From: Gymnopilus junonius
Taxonomy: Eukaryota > Basidiomycota > Agaricomycetes > Agaricales > Galerinaceae
DNA length: 64,000 nt
Reading direction: 5' to 3'
NCBI GenBank assembly: GCA_015501075.1
Contig: JADNYJ010000115.1
Coordinates: 1 to 64,000 of the forward strand
Shown here: positions 43,395 through 57,463 of the stretch, piece by piece
Layout of the letters: every line of letters begins with the position of its first letter
Numbering within the stretch: the stretch's first letter is position 1
Notes under the pieces: generated by a model
Seen by the model: the letters and a program-made list of their open reading frames with translations, nothing else
Databases searched by the model: none
Told to the model about the DNA's origin: nothing
Made by a program: the position numbers and the translations under genes

Positions 43395-45653
43395 CTATGG
43401 GTTCAACTCATGTACAAGCTCAAGTAGCTCGCCCAGCGCAGTTTCCCCCACCTCAATCTGCCGCTGTCGATCAATCAACTCTGCCTCTTCACGCTCCACT
43501 ATCTCCGCTATAAGCTGTGGGGGAAGACTAGCTGGTGATCTGAAGTCGCTGGACATCACGTCTGCTTCTGATGTAGCGGGGGAGGCAAGATCAGATGAGT
43601 CGGATGAGGCCTCGGGAGAAGGAGGGAGCGGATGCGAGGTACTTTCGCTGCTGGGAGAGGGATTTGATATTTCGTCAGCGGCGGGCAGTGCATTTGAATT
43701 AAGAGGGGGAGAGGGGGTCCGCGAAATTGGGACGGCTTGAATGGAAGGAGGAGGTGAAGTAGACATGATGCTTGTCGGCATGAGAGGAGTTGCGAGTTCC
43801 ATCGACATCTCCCCATCACTCTCGTCCAGCAATGGGGCAACTGGGACACGTTCTGTCTGGAATATGATAATCAGAAAATCAGGTCGGATGCGACGAGGAA
43901 AATCAAATATCAACAGCGCATGTGGGGAATCATATACTACTTACGTCGTCCTGATCAAGTCTAAGCGTTGTGATCTCTCCCAGTAGCTCTTCTTCACGAG
44001 CACGGGCTTCAAGTCGTGTGCGCTGAAGTTCATTACGCAGATTTTGTTGAGATTCTTGCAGTCTGGAAAAGTCGAAAGGGAAATGTTTCGATTTCAGCGA
44101 AAATTTTGTTGATTAGGAACGGCATACGTAACGCACCGGTCACATTCTTCCTCCAAAGCTTGTATCTTATTCTCAAGGCCGATCTTCTCATCGTCTCGTA
44201 TAGGGGGATGATATTGCTAAATAAAATGAGAGTTCTAGAACTGTAGTGAGCCCTGGAAACTGCGCGTTTACTCACTTGATCTCTGGTCCCTGCAGATATC
44301 GTTTGGATTAAAGTATTTCTTTCTTGGGTAAAAGCGTCGACTTTCTCCCCTAGTTGTTGGATTTCGCGATCAAGTTCGTGCAAGGCACGCCGAGGTGTCT
44401 CAGCTAAAGTTCCTATGAAACGGAGAAGCTCAGATCACTGAAAGTATTTGAAATAAACTATGAATGAAAGTTATTTACCAAAATTCGATGCTTGAAGCTG
44501 ATTTCCTCGATCTCCGTCTGGAAGCGGTGACGGGATCTGTTGGTCTGGGAAGGATTCATCCATGCCTTCTGCTCTTGGGGACACCGCAGCTTGGGCCGGT
44601 TTGCCTGACAGGCTTGATGATGAGCCTAGGCCAGCCCGAGCGTTTTCGAGCTAGATGCGAACACAGCTTCAATCAATAAGCGAGAAGACGGCAAAAAGAG
44701 GATGAGAAACAATACCCGTTTAGCTAGCGACTTGATCTCCACCTCCAATAACTTGTTTCGAGCCACCGTCACGTCCAATACTGAGATGATTTGATCACTG
44801 TCCACCATATCTTGCCTCAATTCCGAATTCTCCTCTGGCTCAAGATGTTCAATGGTGTCGTGATGAATGTGAGCAGCACATGTTGCTAGCTCCGCTTCGC
44901 GACGTGATACTTGGGCTTCTAGAGCGACCATTCGTGCTTCAAAGGTTGTTCGGGTGTGGGCGTGAGATCGCCGTTCGTTGTCTCGTTCTTTTCGAAGAGC
45001 ATCTATCATGGAAGCCGCATAGGACAGAGAATCATCCTCTGATGTCGGTTTCAAGTATTTCAGCTCGAGACTCGCAATCGGATCTGTTCAAGAGAGGGAT
45101 CTAAGTCGTAAGGCCAATGTCTCTTCCATATAAAAGCGGCGCCAGACCTTGGAGACGAGATAAATAGATCTGGCTATGAGGCCAACTGCTATAGTCACCA
45201 TTAGAAGCTTCGACTACAAGAAAGAAGACATAAATATGAGTAAGAAATTTCCCAAACATGAAAATTCACAACCATGACAAAACTCCACCTTTCTCGACTA
45301 ACTCCATGACAGCATCTCTCATATCGTCCATTTCCTTTTCAGCCTCCTTAGCGAAGTGATTATAGCGATGTAGTTGGTCCTCGAGATGAGCCACCTTCTC
45401 TTCTAGAGTGGAAACTTCTTGAGCATGAGAGACCCGCACAGAATCAAGCGTATCCAAAGCCGTTAAGAGACGACTTTGAAGCACAGAGATGCGGGCGCTA
45501 TAAGAAAAAGTATGGCCTTCAAGCAGCCTGATCTAGGATATAAACAAACATGTAATGAATGAGCAGAATCCTCTTTAACGGGGCAAGATGACGCACCTTT
45601 TCTTCCTTTTCTGCCAGTAACCCTTCAAGATGGTCTTTATAGCCCATTTTCAT
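43395..45653 (-). CDS. Coiled-coil protein of unknown function (8 exons, 545 aa)
   Basis: Exons 45653-45597, 45532-45289, 45083-44716, 44650-44479, 44412-44276, 44216-44137, 44062-43945 and 43856-43395 join in phase without a stop. Long heptad-rich helices dominate (HAQEVSTLEEKVAHLEDQLH, ALHELDREIQQLGEKVDAF, NLRNELQRTRLEARAREEEL), separated by Ser/Pro-rich linkers. The C-terminal exon has a Ser/Pro-rich region and a final helix (LIAEIVEREEAELIDRQRQI). No enzyme motif, signal peptide or membrane segment is visible. Such architecture fits a cytoskeletal, spindle-pole or vesicle-tether protein, but nothing specific identifies it. A 15-nt optional exon (near 45187-45173) could add five residues in phase within the long second intron. 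Start ATG 45653; ATG 45647 is an alternative. Confidence 0.75.
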
Positions 45654-48600
45654 AAGTGTGAATACTATCCTGGTCAAGAATATTTTGACCCCAGTAATTT
45701 GATCCGCTAGCAAAGAAGGCTGAACATCAGCTTTGGAGGAGGCGCAAGGATGGACAATGGCAGTATGAACGCTAGGGTTAGGGCAAGGAAGAATTTCACA
45801 CGGGCGTCGGTGGGTTTGAATTCCAAACAAGTGCAAATTTTTCATTCTCCTCCCGAACTTGTTTTCTGTATTTATTCAACATATTCAGAACGACATCTCA
45901 CCGGCTTATTTCAACTCAGAGCCATATTTCTTAACTGCGCTCTAATATAACGACGTATCTTATTGCAACGGTCCCCTTTACTGGCGCACTTACGAGGTGA
46001 GGTGGTCATTTGACTCAAATTTGACTTGTACTTGACCCGTCCACTTCACTGGGGCGTGCGTAGTCGGCGGGTTCTTACCATGATTTTATGCGCTTTTTAA
46101 TGCTGTTTTCCCCGTCTTATTGTCCGCAATATGAGATACCAACTCTCGCCATCCTTTTCCTTGCCATTAAACCACCGATGAGCATATGTCTTTTCAGATC
46201 TGATTTTGCCTGTATTGAGATTCGCAGTCACTGTCACTCTCTGCTTTATTTTCGACCCGCAATTCATATCTTCGAGGGCTAGGTCGTCTTCATCTACTGT
46301 ATCACTTCCAGGCCATCTGCCTCTCTGCCTGCCCTCACATTTTTCAGGTCATTTTCTCCATTTTGTCCAATGACTCGGTCGCATTGGCCAAGTGTATTGC
46401 ATATATAACTTTCATCCTCAATCATGAATGACCCCGAGTGCTATGTATTGCCAGCCACCAAATTTGTCTAGGAAATGAAAAGAAGCACCGCATATTACAG
46501 AATCCACTGTCACTGCAGTCTAGGTCTCTTATTATTCCTTTATCACGAGTCCTACCAGCTTCCGGCGAAACGCGTTGCAGGACGTAACCGGCATCCCCAA
46601 TATTCTGAATTCAAGAGTAAGTTGTGCTCTTCTTTTCTTCCGTTGCTGCAGTCCCGGCTTAGTCTATCGGCGGTTTATATCCATAAGGTCCTGCTGACTC
46701 TCAGGTCAAGCAGCCCGAAATGGCTTCCACCTTTTTTGCCCTTCAATTTATCGCAAATGTCGGCTTGACTGCTATGAACTTCGAGTTGTAGTGCTTCTAT
46801 TAACAGAGGTATTCGACCTACAGGCTACCATAGATGAACAACATCATATACATCGCCCGGTCCGACTATGTTCTGTCCCTGGATGCTTTCACCGTGATTT
46901 CCGGACTCTGGTATTTTGTTCCTGTGCTTGGCCTTGTGTCGTAATAGACTGCCGCGATGCATGCGTTATCAGGTGGTTGGTCATGAGCATTCATGGCCCA
47001 TTGCTTCCGCAGCAAGCCAACATCAAGCCACCTTTTTCACGCCTTGAGCTCTCCACCAACTCTTGGACAGACGCCATCGACATATACTCGGTGTCAGTGG
47101 AATTGACTCAAAATTAAAGCTACGCCCATTTCCCTTCGTATGGTATCACTTGACATACAGATGTCACCTTAATTTGGCAGATCATCTGTACCACAATTCA
47201 ACCTTGTTTGAAATATTCGAGCCCTTACACAGACGATACACTTCTCTCCTGCGACTTGGGCTCAACTGCAACCGTCTTTTCTTGCTTCTTTCACCTACTA
47301 GGCCCTGGAGGAACGTATCGGTTCGTAAATCCAAAGTTTACAAATCTGTAAGGGATCGAAATAAATTCTCCAGCAAACGCTTGATCTATGCTGGTGACGT
47401 GATCCGTCGTTCTCCCTTTTATATTTCTATTTTCTGTCGATAGTCCCTGAAATGCTGATGGATTTAGTTTGGGCAGGTGATGATAACGATGACGACTGTG
47501 TTCTAGACCCTCGCGCCATGAGGATGTTAACTGTCTGTACCGGCGAACAGATCATGTCTTGTAACTCGGTCTCTGGCCATCGATAACCTCCACGAAGGCG
47601 GTGATAATCGACATCAAACCGATAATCTGCATGTAAACGCCCATGTGGACGGGTCACAGGAGGACCTTTCTGCGTCCTCAATTAGACCCTGTCCATTTTT
47701 GTTCCGCTGAGGACATCATGCTAGGTCATACCTCATTGCTTGCAGGTGCTTTCTACCTATCACGCACTGCAAAAACGCTCAAGGTGGCATCTCAGGTACT
47801 TTCGTTCGGTCCAAAAACCTCAAATGGAAACATGAATGAATCTTCCGGTGATAAGTACATTCGTAGTCAGCGAAATTTGCTACGCCGGCCCTGGGGAAAG
47901 TGCTGATGATCGGCTAGAGGACGTGCTCTCGACAATGGACTCCTCAAACCCATGACACTACTACTTGTCCTCCGTAGAATGTGATCCGAATTGGCCGCTG
48001 CTCCTTGATTGATCCTCGACGTTTTAAGCGAACCTAGTTGGGTATCGCTTCGCGTTTAGTGGATGAAGCTCCGCGAATATAGCTAGATGACCTGCCATTT
48101 GAGACTAGTTATGGATAAGCCTGAAGTTTACTGGGCATCGTGTATCTCGGTACCAGGGAAAGGTTTCCGTGACTGGGTACGCATCCTCGGCACAGTCTAC
48201 GCTGGAAATTTATTCGCGCTAGTGGCAAAACGAATGCATCCGTGGAGTTGGCTAATCCGAAATCTTGACTCGTCTGCCGAAGAATATAGCAGCTGATCAT
48301 CATGCTTGACTCCGACCCAAAGTGATCGTGTATGGACCAATCACTGTAAATTACCCCGCGCATGTACTTATGCGCTATCTATCCAAGGTACGTATGTAAG
48401 CTGTAGCGTCCGCAAAGCCCGTTCTAATTCTAAAATGGTCATATGGCCATTCCTAGAGCCTAACTGCCGTCCTCTACATGTCCATTATAGGATATACCTA
48501 CGAAAGGACGTGTTCCTCCAGCCGCTGTCCTCTTGATTTTGATGCCACGTACTGCGATTCGACAAATACTGGACACCATTTTCCTCTTCAGGTCGTGAAA

Positions 48601-51600
48601 TTATTGAAGTAACATGATGCGCATATCTTAAGGACCAATTTATAACAGTTTCAAAACCTGGAACGTGTCCTTAGATCCGGCTGTATATACTATTGTATGC
48701 TCCTGTCAAGTTTCAAAAGGAGGTGCACGAGCAAAGGTGTCACTGGTAATTCTTTCGACCCAGTCCAAAAATATTATGAACTACGTGCTCGTACTCATGA
48801 ACCCATCTAGATTTCAAGAGGCTAAACTCCATCGACGTATTAATGTCCGCTTCTCGGATTATGATGCCCTTGGTAAAACCTTCGTATTGAAAGCGGTGTA
48901 CTTCCATCTTACGGGATGCACCTTCGGGTGGCAGTTTTACCACTTTGAAAGAACAAGTTATACATCGTTCTAGGCAGATCTCCGGCTGCTGTACGCAGCA
49001 GAGGTTCGCCGAACATTGTGAGTAATGTTATGACCCGAAGTGAGCGTGACAGTTGCCAAAAAAATTAGGCAGAAGCTAGTAAAGGGTACTCCGTGGCGAG
49101 ATTGACTGACAGGGTTTTTCCCAGAGAATGTCCATTAGTCTTGGGCATTGGATGATACGGCTCAACTTTCCTTTACGACACTTGACACGAATGCCTCAAT
49201 TTGATCGAAAGGGATATATGATCACCTCTCAGAAGATCTTATGATATTTTGTGTCCGAGTTCAGTTTATTGTTCGAGAATTGTAAGCCCATCCTTACATG
49301 ATCTAATATTTCAATTATACAGTATAAGCCCGGTGAATTTTCGAGTTTTTATACGGTTTAATTAATTTATCCCCGTCATTCATCATGAATATGTCCTTAC
49401 TGCCATTTCGTTGTAGTGCCACCGTAATTGTAAAAGGGTAGAACTCATACGAACTCTGAATCGGTCTCTGGGAAATATCCTTCGTAGAAGCGGCTGTGAA
49501 ATTACAGCAAGGAAATTAATTTCAGGAAGAAAACTTATTCTTCGGAATGAAGTATTTAGGCAGAATAGAATCCAACCGTACTCATTTGTTACTTTCAAAG
49601 AACGCGTCTCCGGAAATTATTCGGACGTGTAAAATTAAAATCGATTATATTGAAGAATATATTTATCTTCCATACGGGCCGCGACTGACCTTTTGTCTGT
49701 CAGCGTGATCTTGGGTGAAAGAAATCCTTCTCCCTGCGTTTAAAGTTCAAGTTTCTCTCCGTGAAGCAGCGATGAGAAACCCAAATATCTATCGCTAGGT
49801 GAACTTTCGTAAGAAGCAATCACGTCCTGCCGACCGGCCTTATATACCCGAATGCGCGCACGGACCACGTTTGGTGGTATATATACGTCGGAGCTTGAAC
49901 TAAAATTTCTCTTCTTTACAGTCATCTCGCACTTTTTGTATCGCAATTCTCCTTCTTTTTTGGAATTTGTACCGTAAAAGAGCGAGTAGAAGATCATCCA
50001 GTTCTGGGCATGTCGTGCATCGCTTTTTGTCCACTGATGACGCGGCTAATCAGAATTGGGTACAATCATTTTTACTTTATATGTATCGAATCTTTTGCCT
50101 GATCTCGGTTGGAAACCTAGTGTAGCATTCTAATCAAACCTCAATTGTACCTTTCTTCTGAAGCAATTGTCATTCTTCGCCTAATATGCTTCTGAAATTT
50201 GAAAACCGAACGTCAAACCTTTTCGTTACGCTTACCCCAAAGGATAGCATGCACCACGTGTAATCGGCAATGTCGAGCGCGAAAGGGCGTATCCTTTGGA
50301 TGGAAATTCGAAAGGCTTCGGGCTCGGGTATGCTGCTAACCAGGGACGCCAGTATGCCCTGAAGTATACGTCATCGGGGAGATTTAGATTTTCTGAAGGT
50401 GAAATAAATGTTTTAAAGGCAAGTACAAAGGATTTTCTTACCGTGTATGTGTATAACCAGTAAATCATCTCCAATTCATCTATTCGTCAAAGGAGAGGAC
50501 TTGGAACATCCTTTAATTACTTTTCGAGAGAGTCATTGAAATAAGCGTTACGACAAATATGGGCAACGGAGATAGTGATCTCACAAGCGAGACGCTAGAT
50601 ATGTATAGATGTAGAGAAGAGCTGATGGTTGCCGGCTCTTACGGAGCAAGAGGTGTTTGGAGTGACTGCGTGTAGAAGGCGTGGCTCACTATAATCCGAG
50701 TAGCGGAGATGACGTTTATCAGACCGGTCTGAAGGGTATCAGCTACTCAATTTTACTGCGTTGACTTCGCGAAGGAGACAATGTCATTTTGATTAGCATT
50801 GGCCGGAACGTAATTAGCAGGATATGTATCCACATTTTCATGAACGTCAGGACGTGGATGAACATTGATAATTTGACACCCCTAACGACGGGTTGAACAG
50901 TATTCTGGGGTATGACCCTGATAAAGTCAAAGCACATCATGACCTTCCTTGCGCCACTGTAAACATACTTAGGCACGTTTAAACTCGTCAAAGGCAGCTT
51001 TGTTGTCTGGAAGCCTGGATATTGTTAAACCGAGACAGTAAGATCCCATTGTAATTCAAGATCATTTCAAGATGTCCGGATCACCGCTTCGCCGCAAAGG
51101 ACTGGGCAGTGGGCATGGCAGGGGTGAAGCAGTTGAGGGGAGAAAACAATTCGGCTGGACAGTCTCTTCATCTGGACGTCGTAGGATATTTCCTCCTGAA
51201 TATTTGATATTTAAATTTCGACAAAAACAAAAAGCTCGGACATAACACGGATATGCCGAAGTCCAGAATCAAAAACTTTATTCTGACAATGGCGAAAGCA
51301 GTTCTTTTCATGTTGGCAGGTGCCTTCGAACAGCATATCCAGGTGCTGTACGGCTGAGATCGCGGAGAAGAATCACTATTTAAAATACGGGGAAGTCAAG
51401 CGAAGGGCCTAAAATAGGATTTGAATAGTGTCATATGTTGGTCCAAATCTATCTTTTGATCGAAAATGTATCGGTCCTAATCGCCAAGCACAGAAATAGC
51501 CCGTATTCGCTGTATCACCGGGATCCTTGTTACGGTTACTGTATTACATAGGTCACGTCCGACCGATCCTTTCACGCCGGAATTTTCTAGCGCTGCCAAT

Positions 51601-51795
51601 TGAAACTAATCCTTCTTCGTATTTCGTACCTTTTTCGGGGGATCATGTCTTAATTTGTTTACCTAGATTCAGCCCCATAAGAGACCAACGCAGTCTTCCA
51701 TGTCTCGGGTTCGTCTCATGCCCCCACTTAGCCGTATTCTTTGCTTTCATCCTCTTGGCCTTGGTCGACGTTGATCTCGACCTTCCCGACACGGC
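45654..51795. other. About 6 kb without a recognisable gene
   Basis: Frames are all below about 130 codons and resemble nothing. No terminal repeats or transposase remnants were noticed. The last kilobase is probably the upstream region of the Zn2Cys6 gene. Confidence 0.4.
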
Positions 51796-53426
51796 ATGGA
51801 CTCTTCCAGGACGCCCCTGAGTCCTGGCAGCAACAAACGGCGCCGTGTATCGCCCTCGGCTGAGCTGCCCATGGGCCAAACCCAGCAGCAGCAGACCTCC
51901 CTTCCGTCAATACGGCAGCTGCATCCGTACCTTCCTTCAATGACTCCGGATCCTTCTTATAATTATTCGCCACCGCCCTCTCATTACCCTGCGCACCTCG
52001 GGCAGGTTGATATGGGTGCTTCACATAGTATGGGCGCGGGGCCTCTGCGCGGGGCGGAAGCTGGTGACCATGAAGCAGACGATGTAGATCAACGCGGTCC
52101 GCCCAAGAAGAAGCGGCGAAGACAAGCACTGAGCTGTACCGGTGATTACTTCCATTCTTAATACGTGTTTGCTCATTAATACTGACTACATTGGCCTGTG
52201 TTCTCGATGACTCTTATCGATTCGATTGTCCTTTTTTTCTGTTCCGCGATAACCATCCCCGACCGTCCCCATCACCATGACCTGCCATGACCTTGACCTT
52301 GTGATTTACATCACGCGGTGGACGCTCCTAACGTTTAGAGTGCAAGCGGCGTAAGATTAAATGTGATAGGTGAGTTGGCCGAAGCGGCGCGCCGTAGTTT
52401 TTCTCTACTGACAACCTTTCATCATTTCTCTGTTAACAGGACTCAACCATGTACACCTTGCACGCGCCGAGGAGAAGAGGCTGGATGCCAGTGGCATATT
52501 GTCGAACCAGTGTAAGTTTGAGTTTCCGCGCACGATTCCTTTACCTCACAAACCGTGCTTCCACAGGGAGAAATACGCGACGAAGGCAGAGTTCGACGAT
52601 TTGAAGGCACGTTTCGAGCACCTAGCTGCGATTGTCCAGCGACTTCTGCCATCTGCCACTTCACTGTTCCATATTACCAAATGGGCCTCCAACCACCTAT
52701 GCCAGGGGTTGCAGGAGAGGCAGTGCAGCCGTACGGCTCTGGAGCGTCGAGTTCTATGGCGTATCCCTCCCTAATGCCACCTCCACCTCAACCTCCGCAC
52801 CAGCAGCAGGCATATTCTCAACACATGGAGACATCGTCCCAAGCAACAAATCGCCCTTTAAAGCTGGAAGTAACGCAGTCTCCGACACGTCATACCCATT
52901 CTTCACCAATGGGTGTTCCTAGTACGTCCTCCCCTATATTCTCCAGTACTTCCTTACCGCGCCATCGGCCCGAAAATTCCCCAATCTCTGCCGCTGCGAC
53001 TGTGAAGGCCTCTCCTCTCTCCCTCGCGTCAATCACTTCCCCATATCATCCCGACCAATCTCAGCAGGGCCAGTCAAAAAACTTCCACGCGCAGACGCTC
53101 ATTCTGGGCGAGCGTCTGCGCCCCGGATCAGAAGACCCAACGAGTACTTCAGGTCAGACCCAAGGTCCTTCAGGGCTTCTCCAGGAGCAGCAGGAGGACC
53201 GTCGTCAACTGGTGATCCATCCACGAGTAGCAGCGCAGATATATTTATTGACACCGCACCGCCGCCGCCTCCACAGGGTTCCGCTCCTCCGTCATCTTAC
53301 CAGACCCAGCCAGGTCCGTCGCGGCGGGTTAGTGATCCGTCCACGCGTTCACTTGCCCCACCCCCAGCACGAGACGGCGATAGGCCCCGCATGAGTGGCT
53401 TCTCACCTGGCGGTCGTGACCGCTGA
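51796..53426 (+). CDS. Zn2Cys6 fungal transcription factor (apparent frameshifts in exon 4)
   Basis: Exons 51796-52141, 52339-52369 (31 nt), 52440-52511 and 52567-53426; introns of 197, 70 and 55 nt. The binuclear cluster is CTECKRRKIKC-DRTQP-CTPC-TRRGEEAGC, spacing C2C6C5C2C8C, preceded by a basic patch KKKRRRQ. It is followed by a linker and a coiled coil (EKYATKAEFDDLKARFEHLA) that would mediate dimerisation. The rest is rich in Pro, Ser and Gln. The N-terminal 100 residues are disordered, with QQQQ. Frame changes near 52655 and 53170 (a G-run) look like single-base deletions; the final frame ends RDGDRPRMSGFSPGGRDR and TGA. No fungal_trans middle domain is apparent. Nuclear; targets unknown. 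Confidence 0.85.
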
Positions 53427-54560
53427 AGATCGTCCACAGCTTCCCTGCTCTTCATCCATTCATCCACCTCCTCTACACCCCTTATTTCCTCGGCGCCCCC
53501 TTCTTTATTCGCCGAGTGATTATATCAGATGGCCGACTCATGTGGTACATATTTCCGTATCTCAATCTAACTTACCTCCCTTCTTTAACCCAAGGCGCCA
53601 TATCTTCCTGCTGTTCTCATCATCACCATCAAGCTTTCACCCTGTTTGACTACCCAGTTCAGGTACCACTTCCCCCTAACCCGTATTCTGTCGCTCCGTC
53701 CGGCTGCCGCCATCTTCTCGAGTACCATCCGCGTTCATGTTTATATTTGAAATCTGCCGACGTTTTACCAACAGCGTCCTTGTTGATGTGTAAGTCGTCT
53801 GCTGCGTTTCCTAGATCGTCTCGAGTTCCGAACTGATAGCAATTTGTCCATTTAGAGGAAGTTGCCAGGCCGCTCATTGAACCTATCGCTTTGCTTTCGT
53901 TAATCGGAAATGGTATACATTTACATTTGATTTCGCGTTCAGACACCCACCATACCCAATCTCACCTTGTCGCTCTTTCTTCCTTCGCAATTCCCGGAAT
54001 TCATGGACTCTTTTATTTTTAGGGTGACGGGGCATTTGTATGCATTTGGCTTTCGTTTTTCAAACCCACATTCATCTTTCCCCTCGTGATCGCATGGACA
54101 TTCTTGTGGCATTTCGATTTATCGTTCGCCCAATCCCCTCTACACCACATTTTCGCATTCGCTCCTCCCATCTGATCTTTCGGCCCTTCATTCAATCTAT
54201 AACAATAAATCGAATAATATTTAATTAACTACTTTCGGGCAATCATTACGTTGACATCCAAATAATTATCCAGTACCCAATCGTTCCATTTATTCCCAAA
54301 CCAGCTTCCCCGGTCGTCCACAGTGGCTTTCATACCGCCGCAGGCGTTTTGCCACGGATTTGCCTGAATACTCTTCAATCACCCTCGCTTTCTGCACTCG
54401 CGTTTATGCTTTTCCACCTGCCAGTCGATCTGCTTCTGCTTCTGCCTTTGCGGCCTTTTCGTTTTCCTTCCTCTGCGCATTTTGCCTTGTCGCTTGTTGA
54501 GGGTTTCAGGTGCTTTTGCGACATGCACCTGGGGCGATGACGAAGATGGATTGGTCCGTT
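53427..54560. other. 3' region between convergent genes
   Basis: Pyrimidine-rich sequence downstream of the Zn2Cys6 gene (plus) and of the lysine-rich membrane-protein gene (minus). No supported gene. Confidence 0.4.
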
Positions 54561-55811
54561 CTATTTCATAAGTACATAGTTATCTGATAAGCATACGAGA
54601 ATAAAGTATAGCAACTTACTTGAACGCTTGCTTGTTACGACACCCCAACCGTCATCCTCACCGTCAGCGTCATTCTCGCCGCCGTCTGTAACCACGCGGA
54701 CGTCCTCGTAATCCCCCACGAGAAGCCTGTCGCGGGTTTCTCGTTCGGAAGAGGTTGGACGCGCATGACTCGTGACAACGTTGGAGGGAAATCCGATGCT
54801 TCAAGCATGCTGATGACATGATAACAAGTGTGATATGATATGAGGTGGTTCGAAAATGACGAAGAAGACATGAATTGTAAAATAAAAAAAGGTCAGCTGC
54901 TCACAGTCCATTGTCATGTAGAAAAAATAGAATAAACGCAACTCGTCGACAGCCGTCTTCCTGGGCTTCGGCAACAGCTTCTCAGCCAATGTCCTTCGGT
55001 GTTCCCAGAGTCCCGGGTGGAAACATTCAAGAGGAAGGATTCGTCCTCGGTGCTGGTACTTGCCCTTCGCTCGACAGCTGGGGAAGATTCGCCGGTGACA
55101 GACGGCGTTAACCCGCATCGCTTGTGGGGTCGGCTTCTGCGGAAAAAGCACTGCTATCAGCGTCGGTAGTACGACCTCGCTTGTTAGAGACAACACGAGT
55201 CCACGACCCGTCGGTGTCGATGGACGCGGTGGATTGATGAGAAGGTCGCTTAAGCTGGGAAGAGGTGGAAGAAGCGACAGCGGAGACTGCGGGTGGCTGC
55301 GTAGGCGTCTTTTGGCGCTTAGCATTTTTTGCAGAGGGCGCAGATGCTTCCATGTCTGCTTCAGAAAGGTAGTCGATAGCGGCTGAGACGGTTTGGGAGA
55401 CATCGGCCTCCACAGCCGCGGCTTTCCCTTTGGACTTCTTCTTTGCCTTCTTTGCCTTCGAGGGCGCGGTGGGAGGTTTTTGGCTGAGGAATCTGCGCCT
55501 GGTGCCGCACTGGCCGAAGGTTCGAATTGGCCTGGTATGACTTTCGGAAACTCAGCAACGCGTGACGAGGGCGGTTGGGGAGTCTGTGATTGTGATTTGC
55601 TGGCTGATGATGTTTCCGAGATATCACCAGAATGACTTGCAGCCTTGGACTTCTTCTTCTTCCCTTTCTTTGACGTTGCGTCTTGGCCTTCCTGTGTGCT
55701 GACAGCTGGAGCAGGTGTTCCAAATTGGGTATAACCAAGACCAATAGCCCCTGCAATAACTAGGGCGGTGACAGCGGTTTCTGGTGAGATGTAACTTTGC
55801 GCTGAACCCAT
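54561..55811 (-). CDS. Lysine-rich, single-pass membrane-anchored protein (apparent frameshifts)
   Basis: ATG 55811 gives MGSAQSYISPETAVTALVIA, with one N-terminal membrane segment (AVTALVIAGAIGLGYTQF). A basic region (KKGKKKKSK), Ser/Pro-rich linkers, a second Lys-rich block (KAKKAKKKSKGKAA) and WTRVVSNKRGR follow. After an intron near 54958-54823 the conserved-looking C-terminus is SRVMRVQPLPNEKPATGFSW then DYEDV and an acidic DGEDDGWGVV segment. Similar proteins occur across Agaricomycetes as hypothetical ER-anchored proteins; the function is not known to me. Frame changes near 55455 (an A-run), about 55110 and about 54710 (a G-run) look like single-base deletions. The last short exon (to TAG 54561-54563) is tentative. 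Confidence 0.6.
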
Positions 55812-57463
55812 GAAGATAAGAGTTATAAGATATAAAAGACCGTAAAAATGATGAGTTTCGGTGAGAGTCAGTGATGAACTGGCAAGACGGGACCTGAGTT
55901 GCCCACGTCAGAACGTGGAGAACGGCGGTGTCATATCACGTGGCGGAGCCGACAACTTCCCATACACACATGTCCAAATAGCCCGCCCTAACTAAATTAG
56001 ACCAGAGCTCGGGGCCTCTACTGCCAAGCACAAGTAAAGGCGACAACGGAGGTAAAAATCCGAGATTCTCGAAGATGTCATTCAATTTATTCTGGGGGAA
56101 TACCAAGGTGACAATAACGGACCTTGCGCTTGATCGCGTGATTAACTCGCCCATAGGCTGTACTGAGGCTATCAAAAGCGCGTCTCACGGGTCAAAATTA
56201 ACAATCCACCGTGTTGGAATGTTCATCTCAGCTAAGTAAGTAGGAGAAGGACGAAAGGATGCTATTTAATCTGGTATGCCATAACCCGATAGTCGGCATC
56301 CCATGATTGCTGAAGATAGATCATGGATGGCAATGCTCAACGTCCAACGTCCGCGGAATACAGAATCTAGAAAACCCTCACTTCTGCATTCAATGGTGTT
56401 TCACGGGGCGTCTGCCCGAGGGGACAATGTCTACAACGAGCGCAAAGGTACCGATTTAAATAACATCCTTCCTCGTGATGACGGTACCGCGTTACACACT
56501 CGGTCCCTCTCGTCAAGTCAATTATATTGTGCGTGAAAATGGCATCGCATTGGTTTCCCAAGAGGCGATATCCTGCGAATGTAGTCGGTGCGCCACACCG
56601 GCAAATTCACACCGACGGTGTTGTTCCTCATTGGCTCGTATGTATAAGTTCATGCCACCTCGGCATGTATCACACTCGCACACATCCTTCAGAGCCCAAT
56701 CAAGCTAAGAAGTGAGGATCCGCGATTCTAGAGCTTAGAATATCAACTCTTTGAAGCGAATAAATTACTGGGCTCAAATTAGGTTGGAAGACGGAAGCAA
56801 TATGAAGGATGGATATAGCTTGGAGCGCAACCAATAAGGAAGGTAATCCAGATTTCCACTATAAGCATGTCAAATAAGGAAGGCTACATACCGGATAGGG
56901 TATACTGTATTCCCGGACAAGAAGTGTCCTAAGGTGGTGGCTCTGCTTGACCGACGAGAAGAAGAGGGTTTGCATTTGGGCAGCAAGGCTTGGAAAATAT
57001 GGTTCAAGTTGACTTGACAATGGCGTCCAATGTTTTCGGCATGTGGTCAGCTGGGTCAGGAGATAAGATTTCTTCTCATGATTATCAGATTATCTACACA
57101 GGTCCGCCTTGTGTGTTTGGAAGGTCCGTTTAGGATAAGGACTGTGATTGCAGATCCCAAATTATCTACGGCCATCTTGAAGAAAGAAGCCCATATCTGC
57201 AGCTATTTTGAGAACGCATCTTTCTGATGGTTTTCATGGTTTAAATGCAACCCCGGCCTTCCCAATTATTTTCGAAAACTCCCCCTTTCTCTCTTCTCGA
57301 GCTGTTCCACTCGGTCAGAAGGCATGGCGAAGAATGACGATCACTTGAATATATTTGATGATTCTATTAAATTTACTAATGAGAGTTTACGGTACAAAAG
57401 AAGTACATATTCTATGACTTGCAGACGGAATATGTAGAGAAACCCTCAATACCTGTCTGTTGT
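55812..57463. other. About 1.65 kb with no gene seen
   Basis: Short frames only. This includes the upstream region of the lysine-rich protein gene and the downstream region of the first F-box-like gene. Confidence 0.4.
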
